Position numbers and translations under genes: made by a program
NCBI GenBank assembly: GCA_017379895.1
Contig: JAFNVH010000058.1
Coordinates: 1 to 58,193 of the forward strand
Source: Rikenellaceae bacterium
GTDB lineage: Bacteria; Bacteroidota; Bacteroidia; Bacteroidales; Rikenellaceae
Direction: 5' to 3'
DNA: 58,193 nucleotides
Notes under the pieces: model-generated
What the model saw: only the letters and a program-made list of their open reading frames with translations
What the model was told of the DNA's origin: nothing
Databases searched by the model: none
Shown: piece by piece, positions 24,861 to 31,354 of the stretch
How positions within the stretch are numbered: the first letter of the stretch is position 1
Layout: each line of letters begins with the position of its first letter

Positions 24861-25637
24861 ATGCTGTTCAATAAGTTAAAGGTATTCAAGAGCCACGGCT
24901 CACAATATATTCCCGACTTGAAGGCAGTCGAACTGCCCGAGATCTTCCGTGGTCGTCCCGAGTTGTCGGAGTGTGATGCTCAGACGGCTAAGGAGTTGGC
25001 TGCAATGTGTCCGACGGGTGCAATTACGGCCGCTCCGTTTACGCTCGATATGGGTCGCTGCCTATTTTGTGGCGAGTGCGCGCGTCGTGCTCCTCAGTCG
25101 GTGCGATTCACTAACGACTATCGTATCGGTGCTGCGCGCCGCGAGGATCTGGTTGTGACCACCTCGACACGCGCGATCCCCTTTGCGCACGAGGCGGTGC
25201 GAAAGGAGATCCCCGCGATGTTTGCTCACGCGCTGAAGTTGCGTCAGGTGTCGGCTGGTGGCGATGCGTCGGTCGAGATGGAGCTGAACGCAACGGGTAA
25301 TGTCAATTTCGACTTTGGTCGCTACGGTGTCGAGTTTGTGGCGTCGCCGCGCCACGCCGATGGCGTTGTGATTACGGGTCCCGTGAGCCGCAATATGGCT
25401 GAGGCGTTGCAGGTTTGCTACGACGCGGTGCCCGATCCGAAGGTGCTGATTGTGGCTGGTAGTGAGGCCGTTTCGGGCGGTCTGTATGCCGAGAGTACGG
25501 AGGTCGATCGTTCGTTCTATGAGCGCTATACGCCTGATCTGTGGCTGCCTGGTGCTCCGACCCACCCGATGATTTTCATCGAGGCAGTGATGAACCTCAT
25601 TGGTCGCGTGCGTCGCGGCGAGGAGAGCAAAAAATAG
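24861..25637 (+). CDS. Fused ferredoxin (HyfH-like) and small subunit (HyfI-like), ligands mostly lost
   Basis: 258 residues. Residues 35-80 are a ferredoxin-like domain in which Cys50 (MCPTGAI) plus C67xxC70xxC73 can hold one 4Fe-4S cluster. The Cys expected before the last Pro is Ala77, and only C38 remains of the first triplet, so the other cluster is lost. Residues of about 140-250 match NuoB/HyfI (YGVEFVASPRHADGVVITGP, VSRNM). The proximal-cluster Cys are gone, however: the CxxC segment is deleted around 144-150, GACA is GSEA (Glu202), and PGCPP is PGAPT (Ala232). HyfH and HyfI are usually separate genes, so the fusion is itself unusual. It lies 20 bases after hyfG and six before the chrA-type pair. 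Confidence 0.85.
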   Translation: MLFNKLKVFKSHGSQYIPDLKAVELPEIFRGRPELSECDAQTAKELAAMCPTGAITAAPFTLDMGRCLFCGECARRAPQSVRFTNDYRIGAARREDLVVTTSTRAIPFAHEAVRKEIPAMFAHALKLRQVSAGGDASVEMELNATGNVNFDFGRYGVEFVASPRHADGVVITGPVSRNMAEALQVCYDAVPDPKVLIVAGSEAVSGGLYAESTEVDRSFYERYTPDLWLPGAPTHPMIFIEAVMNLIGRVRRGEESKK

Positions 25638-25643
25638 CACGCG

Positions 25644-26189
25644 ATGAGAGAGTTGCTTACGATGTTCGGCTCGTTCTTCAAGATCGGCCTATTCACCTTT
25701 GGTGGTGGCTACGCGATGGTGCCCATTATCCAGTGCGAGGTCATCGACCATAGAGGTTGGGTCGATCGTGATGAGTTCGTCGAGCTGCTGACGCTGGCAC
25801 AGTCGGCCCCAGGTCCGATTGCGCTCAATACGTCGGTATTCGTGGGCTACAAAATGCGCGGATATGCGGGCGCGCTGGCGGCTCTGCTGGGCGTTGTGGT
25901 GCCCGCATTTACAGTTATTCTGCTTGTGGCGATATATTTCGCGCAGTTCCGAGAGAATGTCTATGTCAATGCCGCATTCAAAGGTATGCGACCTGCGGTT
26001 GTGGCACTGATCGTGTCGCCCATCGTGTCGTTGTCGAAGGGTATGGGCGTGTGGAAATATGTAGTGGCGGCAGCGGTGGCTCTGCTTGTATGGTGGAGCG
26101 GCGTGTCGCCCATCTGGTTGATTATCGTGGCGGCCGTCGTGGGAGTGGCGATCGAATTATATAACAGTCGTAAACACGTCGCGCGATGA
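25644..26189 (+). CDS. chrA: Chromate-transporter family protein, half 1
   Basis: 181 residues, the short-chain CHR form, one domain of about six helices. Seen: N-terminal FFKIGLFTFGGGYAMVPIIQ and LLTLAQSAPGPIALNTSVFVGY, the two family signatures. Short CHR proteins work as pairs. Here the partner overlaps by four bases (ATGA), so they are translationally coupled. The family exports chromate, but the real anion in gut anaerobes is not established. It lies six bases after the Hyf-like fusion gene, so it probably belongs to the same transcript. Confidence 0.9.
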   Translation: MRELLTMFGSFFKIGLFTFGGGYAMVPIIQCEVIDHRGWVDRDEFVELLTLAQSAPGPIALNTSVFVGYKMRGYAGALAALLGVVVPAFTVILLVAIYFAQFRENVYVNAAFKGMRPAVVALIVSPIVSLSKGMGVWKYVVAAAVALLVWWSGVSPIWLIIVAAVVGVAIELYNSRKHVAR

Positions 26190-26722
26190 TCTATCTGCAG
26201 CTATTTTTGAGCTATTTGAAGATCGGGTTCTTCGGCTTTGGTGGCGGCTATGCGATGCTGTCGCTCATTCAGCACGAGGTAGTCACCGAGCGAGGCTGGA
26301 TCACAGCGAGCCAATTCTCGGATATCATCGCCATCTCGCAGATGACCCCTGGCCCGATCGCGATCAACTCGGCAACCTATATCGGCTATACCGTTGCGGG
26401 CTTTTGGGGCTCGGTTGTGGCTACAACTGCCGTCAGCCTGCCCGCGATGACGCTGATGATCCTCATCACGCGATTCTACATCCAACTGCGCTCGAATCGT
26501 TATGTGGCGAGTGCGATGTCGGCAATGCGTCCCGTGGTGATCGGTATGATCGGCGCGGCGGCTCTGCTGCTGATCTTCCCGCATGAGAATAGCGACCCGA
26601 ATTTCATTGACGCTTGGAGCTGGGTGCTGTTCGTAGCTACGCTATGCGCGTCGGCGCGCAAGGTCAATCCGATATTGCTGATCGTTCTTTCGGCTGTTGC
26701 AGGTATTGCGATCTACGCCTAA
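26186..26722 (+). CDS. chrA: Chromate-transporter family protein, half 2
   Basis: 178 residues, the second half of the CHR pair. Seen: YLKIGFFGFGGGYAMLSLIQHEV and IIAISQMTPGPIAINSATYIGY, paralogous to half 1. The start codon overlaps the stop of half 1. Heterodimers of such halves form the transporter in related short-chain CHR pairs. It is the last gene of the rsmE-Hyf-chr unit, followed by a strong bidirectional terminator. Confidence 0.9.
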   Translation: MIYLQLFLSYLKIGFFGFGGGYAMLSLIQHEVVTERGWITASQFSDIIAISQMTPGPIAINSATYIGYTVAGFWGSVVATTAVSLPAMTLMILITRFYIQLRSNRYVASAMSAMRPVVIGMIGAAALLLIFPHENSDPNFIDAWSWVLFVATLCASARKVNPILLIVLSAVAGIAIYA

Positions 26723-26736
26723 TATCCCTACAAAAA

Positions 26737-26775
26737 CAATATGCCCCCGAATCGCACTGACTCGGGGGCGTATTG
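26737..26775. terminator. Bidirectional terminator
   Basis: A 14-bp stem (26737-26750 with 26762-26775, one G-T pair) between converging genes, usable from both sides. Confidence 0.85.
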
Positions 26776-26793
26776 TATTATATAAGTATCTGC

Positions 26794-28065
26794 TTACTGC
26801 ATCTTAGCGGGGTCGTGCTTGTACTTGAACACAACTGCGAAGAGCAGCGTCACAACCAATGCGTAGCCTGCAAAGATGTACCACGCGGTGCTCCAACCAG
26901 CCACCTGAGCCAAGCCCTCGGGCTGCGAGAATACGAAGCGATCGACGATAGCCTGCGCGCCGAGAGTGCCGATCGTAGCGCCGATACCGTTGGTCATAAT
27001 CATAAACAGACCTTGAGCTGACGAGCGAATCGACGAGTCGGTCTCGGTATCAACGAACAGCGAGCCCGAAATGTTGAAGAAGTCGAAAGCAACGCCATAG
27101 ACGATCATCGAGAGGATCAACATCCACACGCCGCCACCGGGGTTGCCAGCACCGAACAGACCGAAACGCAGCACCCAAGCGAACATCGCGATCAACATCA
27201 CGCGCTTGATACCGAAACGCTTCAGGCAGAAGGGGATCAGCAGAATGCAGAGTGTCTCCGAGATCTGCGACAGCGAGATCAGTGCATTAGCGTGGTTTGC
27301 ACCGAACGAATCAGCGAACTCGGGAATAGCCTTAAAGCTGTTGATGAAGGGGTTTGCGAAGCCGTTAGTGATCTGCAACGACACGCCGAGCAACATCGAG
27401 AAGATGAAGAAAATAGCCATCTTCTTCTGCTTGAACAGCGCAAATGCCTTCAAACCGAGAGCCTCGACCAGCGACTTCTTCTCGCTGTCAGCCGTAGCAG
27501 TGGGGCACGAGGGCAGGGAGAATGCGTAGACGCCCAGCAACACGCCCAGCACACCACTTGCGATGTACTGCATTGCGGTGCTCTGGAAACCGAGGAAATC
27601 GACTGCCAACATCGAGCAGATGAAACCTACGGTGCCGAATACGCGAATGGGCGGGAAAGCCTTTACGGTGTCCTCGCCAGCCTTACGCAGCACGGTGTAA
27701 GCTACCGAGTTCGACAGCGCGAGGGTAGGCATATAGAACGCCACGCTGAGAGCGTAGAGTGTGAAGAGCGTACCAAAGTCGGGCGTTGTGCCAGCTTGCA
27801 GACCATAGTAACCTGCGGCGAGCATAAATGCGGCAGCCAATGTGTGGCAGATACCCAACATCTTCTGCGCCTGTACATAACGGTCGGCGATGATACCGAT
27901 AATTGCGGGCATAAACATCGATACGATACCCTGACAAGCGTAGAACAGACCGATCTTTGATGCCAAACCTGCGTTGAACAGATAGGTGCCCATCGAAGTC
28001 AGGTAGGCACCCCACACTGCGAACTGCAGGAAATTCATTACGATAAGACGTAATTTTGTGTTCAT
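26794..28065 (-). CDS. Nucleoside:H+ symporter (MFS, NupG-like)
   Basis: A 423-residue, 12-helix MFS permease of the inner membrane. Seen: N-terminal MNFLQFAVWGAYLTSMGTY, typical of the NupG/nucleoside symporter family, IIGIIADRYVQAQK (the MFS loop 2-3 motif), FPPIRVFGTVGFI, and FFNISGSLFVDTETDSSIRS near helix 10. It probably imports nucleosides with protons. It is transcribed alone, with a candidate -7 TATATTTG at 28127-28134. The substrate assignment rests on family resemblance. Confidence 0.85.
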   Translation of the reverse strand: MNTKLRLIVMNFLQFAVWGAYLTSMGTYLFNAGLASKIGLFYACQGIVSMFMPAIIGIIADRYVQAQKMLGICHTLAAAFMLAAGYYGLQAGTTPDFGTLFTLYALSVAFYMPTLALSNSVAYTVLRKAGEDTVKAFPPIRVFGTVGFICSMLAVDFLGFQSTAMQYIASGVLGVLLGVYAFSLPSCPTATADSEKKSLVEALGLKAFALFKQKKMAIFFIFSMLLGVSLQITNGFANPFINSFKAIPEFADSFGANHANALISLSQISETLCILLIPFCLKRFGIKRVMLIAMFAWVLRFGLFGAGNPGGGVWMLILSMIVYGVAFDFFNISGSLFVDTETDSSIRSSAQGLFMIMTNGIGATIGTLGAQAIVDRFVFSQPEGLAQVAGWSTAWYIFAGYALVVTLLFAVVFKYKHDPAKMQ

Positions 28066-28126
28066 AATTCGTTGTATTTTAGTTGTTTATATTGTTTCGT
28101 GCGCAAATCGCGTCAAAAAATCTCAA

Positions 28127-28134
28127 CAAATATA
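28127..28134 (-). promoter_or_regulatory. Likely -7 element of nucleoside permease
   Basis: TATATTTG on the minus strand, 61 bases before the ATG. The -33 region is unclear. Confidence 0.5.
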
Positions 28135-28154
28135 ATATTTTTTTGTCGAAAAAC

Positions 28155-28185
28155 TTGCATAGAAGAAAATCTTGCCTTAAATTTG
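28155..28185 (+). promoter_or_regulatory. Promoter of tRNA-Gln
   Basis: TTG at 28155-28157, a 20-base spacer, and TAAATTTG at 28178-28185, 18 bases before the tRNA. Confidence 0.7.
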
Positions 28186-28203
28186 CACTCGCAAAACAGA
28201 GAT

Positions 28204-28274
28204 TGAGCTATGGTGTAATGGTAACACAACAGATTCTGGTCCTGTTTTTCCAGGTTCGAATCCTGGTAGCTCAA
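28204..28274 (+). tRNA. tRNA-Gln (anticodon CTG)
   Basis: A cloverleaf with acceptor TGAGCTA/TAGCTCA, where the weak U1-A72 pair is a tRNA-Gln mark. The anticodon loop is TTCTGGT (CTG) with a mismatch at the stem base as in other tRNA-Gln. The T arm is CCAGG-TTCGAAT-CCTGG. Confidence 0.92.
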
Positions 28275-28276
28275 CT

Positions 28277-28308
28277 AAAAACCGCGCTTTACGAAGTGCG
28301 GTTTTTTT
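28277..28308 (+). terminator. Terminator after tRNA-Gln
   Basis: AAAAACCGCGCTT (28277-28289) pairs with AAGTGCGGTTTTT (28294-28306), then T. Confidence 0.85.
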
Positions 28309-28450
28309 GTTTTTCAGCCCTGCCGAGTTTGGTGGGGCTTTTTTTTGTGGGGGGCGGTGTGATTTTCGAGAGAATAGCCACACTCGGCGACAGCCCCAGC
28401 CCCCGAACTTGCCAGCCGCGCGAAGGCAGAAAAGCTGCCGCAGGCAGATT

Positions 28451-28483
28451 AATTGTGAATTGTGAATCGTGAATTCTGAATTG
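28451..28483. repeat. Short tandem GTGAATT-type repeat
   Basis: Four imperfect copies of TGTGAAT/CTGAATT units in a row in the gap between tRNA-Gln and the S24 repressor. The preceding 28310-28450 is G/C-rich, holds imperfect hairpins, and has no gene. Confidence 0.6.
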
Positions 28484-28513
28484 AAAAAGCCACGCTTTTT
28501 CTGAGCGCGGCTT
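28484..28513 (-). terminator. Terminator after S24 repressor
   Basis: On the minus strand the arms 28504-28513 and 28488-28497 form a 10-bp stem with one G-U pair, followed by five U. Confidence 0.8.
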
Positions 28514-28518
28514 GTTTC

Positions 28519-29190
28519 TTATCTGATCGAGTTCATTCGGATACTCGCTTTGACCAGAGCCAGAGCGCGGATTCGCTCGATGGGGATCTCTTTGTCGGCG
28601 TGGTGCGGGTTTTGGCTCACCAGCTTGACGTATCCTTCGCGATCCGATTTCTGGATATACTTCACCGTGATGTACTCCTCTCCCTCCAAATCGAGCGACA
28701 GAAGATACATATCGCCCCAAAAGATGTTGCTCGGGTCGTTCAGTTGCTTGTAGAGCACGATGTCGCCACTTTTGAGCAGAGGGTACATACTGTCGCCCGC
28801 AACGTAGATTGCGCCGTCGCACTTAGGCAGATTGGGAATGTGGATATAGTTGATCGGTTTGTTCGCCGAGCTGTCCGAAAAGAGGGGAACAAGACCCGCC
28901 GTACCCTCTATACTATATAAAGGTACGCTTTGCAGGGGAACGGTGTTGTCGGTGCGGCGCATAAAGGCTGTGAAGTCGGGCTGAGCATTGAACATCTCGC
29001 CGCGACCCGTATCGAGCCAATCGGGATTGACGTTCAACTCCTGCACCAGAATGTTCTTATTTCGCTCCGAGAGCGCTGCTTTGCCCGTCTCGATCATCGA
29101 GAGTGCGCTCTTGCCCACGCCCAGCTTTTGGGCCAATACCTCCTGCGTGAGGCCTAACTCTTTGCGAATCAATTTCAAACGCGAAACCAT
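28519..29190 (-). CDS. Phage-type repressor: XRE HTH with S24 peptidase
   Basis: 223 residues. The ATG at 29190 starts MVSRLKLIRKELGLTQE; the frame above it is AT-rich promoter DNA. The N-terminal helix-turn-helix spans about 3-60 (LAQKLGVGKSALSMIETGK). The C-terminal LexA/CI-like S24 domain has the catalytic Ser134 in VAGDSMYP and Lys177 in YITVKYIQ, so self-cleavage is possible. The transcript diverges from the 97-residue gene and terminase. The intergenic switch (29231-29301) carries a palindrome and face-to-face promoters, as in lysogeny switches. It is likely the repressor of that small phage-like module (inference). Confidence 0.88.
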   Translation of the reverse strand: MVSRLKLIRKELGLTQEVLAQKLGVGKSALSMIETGKAALSERNKNILVQELNVNPDWLDTGRGEMFNAQPDFTAFMRRTDNTVPLQSVPLYSIEGTAGLVPLFSDSSANKPINYIHIPNLPKCDGAIYVAGDSMYPLLKSGDIVLYKQLNDPSNIFWGDMYLLSLDLEGEEYITVKYIQKSDREGYVKLVSQNPHHADKEIPIERIRALALVKASIRMNSIR

Positions 29191-29230
29191 AGTCGTCGTA
29201 TAATATTTTCTTATATAAATTAATCCAAAA

Positions 29231-29301
29231 AATTGAACAAAATTCAATTTTTGAACTTATCTTTGTCCTGCAAAGTTAAACAAATGAATCGAGACTACCA
29301 A
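29231..29301. promoter_or_regulatory. Switch region: operator palindrome and face-to-face promoters
   Basis: The palindrome AATTGAA-caaaa-TTCAATT is at 29231-29249. A plus-strand -7 TATCTTTG lies at 29258-29265 with a TTG at 29233-29235 inside the palindrome. A minus-strand -7 TAACTTTG lies at 29271-29278 with TTG at 29299-29301 (spacer 20). The two promoters point at each other and overlap. Confidence 0.65.
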
Positions 29302-29384
29302 CAAAAATCGTGAAATTCTTTCAATGAAAGCGTTTTGCGGCTGTTTGTGGAGCGATTCAATAAATGAACCTAATTTAAACATCT

Positions 29385-29678
29385 ATGTCAATGCTAAACA
29401 TCACATCTGAGATTTACCGACTCGTGGCCGACCGTCTGCGCGATGCAGTGGGGGAGGCCGAATTCTTCTCTGGTACGATTGCAGTGGCGGCTGATATCGA
29501 CTACACGTTGCGCACGACACTCCTGGTCTATCGCCGCGAGATGAGCGACGAAAGAGGCTTGTATAGTGCAATTTACGACATCGTGCCCGTGTGGTGGGAG
29601 TTTCATTCGGTGTCGATCGACGGCGAGTTGCTCAACGATTTCGACTTCGTGGAGTTGCGCCGAGAGCTGATCGACTAA
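29385..29678 (+). CDS. 97-residue protein of unknown function in phage-like module
   Basis: A small acidic cytosolic protein (MSMLNITSEIYRLVADRLRD... to LRRELID) with no signal or membrane segment. The pattern VPVWWEFHSVSIDGELLNDFDF looks like a compact alpha/beta fold. I do not recognise the family for certain. It is the first gene to the right of the S24 repressor and is 190 bases upstream of the terminase, so it is probably part of the same module. Coding is supported by its codon use and the switch promoter. Confidence 0.65.
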   Translation: MSMLNITSEIYRLVADRLRDAVGEAEFFSGTIAVAADIDYTLRTTLLVYRREMSDERGLYSAIYDIVPVWWEFHSVSIDGELLNDFDFVELRRELID

Positions 29679-29755
29679 ACCGAAGCAACGGTTTCGGGCA
29701 CCACATTTCCTACCTCAGGAGGACGCTCCGCCCGAATCCGCAAAATCCACAATCG

Positions 29756-29843
29756 GCGACCGCCATTTCCCGCCGAAGGACGCTTCACTCACCCAATCAA
29801 TCCATTTCCAAACTTTTTCGATACTGGCGGTCGCTTTTTTTTT
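29756..29843 (+). terminator. Long-loop inverted repeat with T-run (leader terminator?)
   Basis: GCGACCGCCA (29756-29765) and TGGCGGTCGC (29825-29834) are a perfect 10-bp repeat 59 bases apart, followed at once by nine T (29835-29843). It lies between the 97-residue gene and the terminase ATG. Confidence 0.5.
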
Positions 29844-29868
29844 GAAAACCAATACCCGAAAATGCTTT

Positions 29869-31281
29869 ATGATAAATTTTGAAGACTACGCTTCGACGGT
29901 CTATCCGTTTCTGACGCTCACCGATTTTCATCGAACCTATTATCGTGTTTTACAGATGTTTGCCGAGGGGCATATTCGCCGCCTGATTGTAACGATGCCG
30001 CCCCAGCACGGCAAGTCGGTCGGCTCGACCACGCTTCTGCCGGCCTATATCCTCGGGCTCGATCCCGATCTGCGAGTGGCGATCGCCTCCTACTCGGCCT
30101 CGTTGGCGAATAAATTCAATCGCCGTGTGCAGCGAATAATCGAGTCGAAGGAGTATGCCGAGCTCTTTCCGCAGACGACAATCAAGCAGGGCGGCAAGCC
30201 CGCCAACTACATTCGTACGGCCGATGAGGTTGAGATTGTTGGGCGTCGTGGTGAGTTGTTGTCGGTTGGGCGCGAGGGCGCGCTGACGGGCAATCGTGTC
30301 GATGTGTTCATCTTGGACGATCTCTATAAAGACGCAATGGAGGCCAATTCGCCCGTCACACGCGAGAACTGCTGGGAGTGGTATACCTCGGTGGTGCGCA
30401 CGCGTATGCATAACCTTTCGCGCGAGTTGATTGTCTTCACGCGCTGGCACGAGGAGGATTTGATCGGGCGTATTGCTCGCCGCGAGCGGGTGGTGCAGCT
30501 CAACGATTGGTCGCAGATACAAGCGGTCGGTCGCAACGATTGGCTACACCTCAATTTCGAGGCGTTGAAGGAGTCGCTACCCACGGCGCTCGATCCGCGT
30601 GCGGAGGGTGAGGCACTGTGGCCTGAGCAGCAGGACGCCGAGCTGCTGCTGGTCAAGCGACGCTTGGATGCTGCTCGTTTCGAATGTATGTATCAGGGCT
30701 ATCCCGCGCCTCAGGGCGGTCTGCTCTATGGTGACGGATTTGTGCGCTATGACACTCTGCCACGTGATGTGGTGCGCTGGGGCAACTATACCGATACGGC
30801 GGATATGGGCGATGATTACCTATGCTCGATCTGCTATGCGGTCGATGTCGACGGTGTGATCTATGTGACCGATGTGGTCTATTCGCGTGAGCCGATGGAG
30901 GTGACCGAGGGGCTTGTTGCCGAGATGTTGCGGCGTACGCAAACGCGCCAGGCGGCGATCGAGAGTAATAATGGTGGTCGCGGTTTTGCGCGTGCTGTGC
31001 AACGCCTTGCGCCCGATGTGCGTGTCGAGTGGTTTCATCAGAGCGGTAACAAGGAGGCGCGAATCCTCTCCAACTCGGCGACGGTGCTGCACGCCCTGCG
31101 TATGCCTGCGGAGTGGGCGGTAATGTGGCCCGAACTCTACCAGCACCTGACAACTTATCGCCGTCAATTTTCGTCTAATCGCTGGCACGATGCGGCCGAT
31201 GTGGTTACGGGAATCGTCGAGCGCGAGGTTGTCGATCGCCACGATCGTCGCGTGCGCCATATCTCGTTTGTGGGCCGTTAG
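29869..31281 (+). CDS. Phage terminase large subunit (orphan)
   Basis: 470 residues from the ATG at 29869; a TTG nine codons earlier is possible but follows the T-run directly. An N-terminal packaging ATPase has Walker A PPQHGKS (44-50), Walker B in VDVFILDDLYKD (about 140), and the coupling motif region TRWHEEDLIGR. The C-terminal RNase H-like nuclease has acidic residues in TDTADMGDDYL, IESNNGG and the final WHDAADVV, so it looks intact. Terminases cut and pump phage DNA into proheads, yet there are no portal, capsid or tail genes here. The module may be a remnant, a satellite or a domesticated element (inference). Confidence 0.9.
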   Translation: MINFEDYASTVYPFLTLTDFHRTYYRVLQMFAEGHIRRLIVTMPPQHGKSVGSTTLLPAYILGLDPDLRVAIASYSASLANKFNRRVQRIIESKEYAELFPQTTIKQGGKPANYIRTADEVEIVGRRGELLSVGREGALTGNRVDVFILDDLYKDAMEANSPVTRENCWEWYTSVVRTRMHNLSRELIVFTRWHEEDLIGRIARRERVVQLNDWSQIQAVGRNDWLHLNFEALKESLPTALDPRAEGEALWPEQQDAELLLVKRRLDAARFECMYQGYPAPQGGLLYGDGFVRYDTLPRDVVRWGNYTDTADMGDDYLCSICYAVDVDGVIYVTDVVYSREPMEVTEGLVAEMLRRTQTRQAAIESNNGGRGFARAVQRLAPDVRVEWFHQSGNKEARILSNSATVLHALRMPAEWAVMWPELYQHLTTYRRQFSSNRWHDAADVVTGIVEREVVDRHDRRVRHISFVGR

Positions 31282-31296
31282 CCCCCCCCGCCCAAC

Positions 31297-31336
31297 AAAA
31301 AGCCGCACCTCGAAAAAGGTGCGGCTTAAATTTTTT
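31297..31336. terminator. Bidirectional terminator
   Basis: A perfect 10-bp stem AGCCGCACCT/AGGTGCGGCT (31301-31310 with 31317-31326) with A-run before and T-run after, between converging genes. Confidence 0.85.
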
Positions 31337-31354
31337 GAATGTTCGGACTCGTGA

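Noticed and set aside
18324..25637. A functional hydrogenase-4 / formate hydrogenlyase
   Set aside because: The four NiFe cysteines and the proximal cluster ligands are missing, and no maturation or formate dehydrogenase genes are in the window.
28289..28822. 177-codon minus-strand ORF overlapping the S24 repressor and the tRNA-Gln terminator
   Set aside because: It is out of frame with the clear repressor gene and runs across two terminators and a repeat.
31281..31292. C-rich run after the terminase as a regulatory site
   Set aside because: It is just a homopolymer-like run before a normal bidirectional terminator, with no further pattern.
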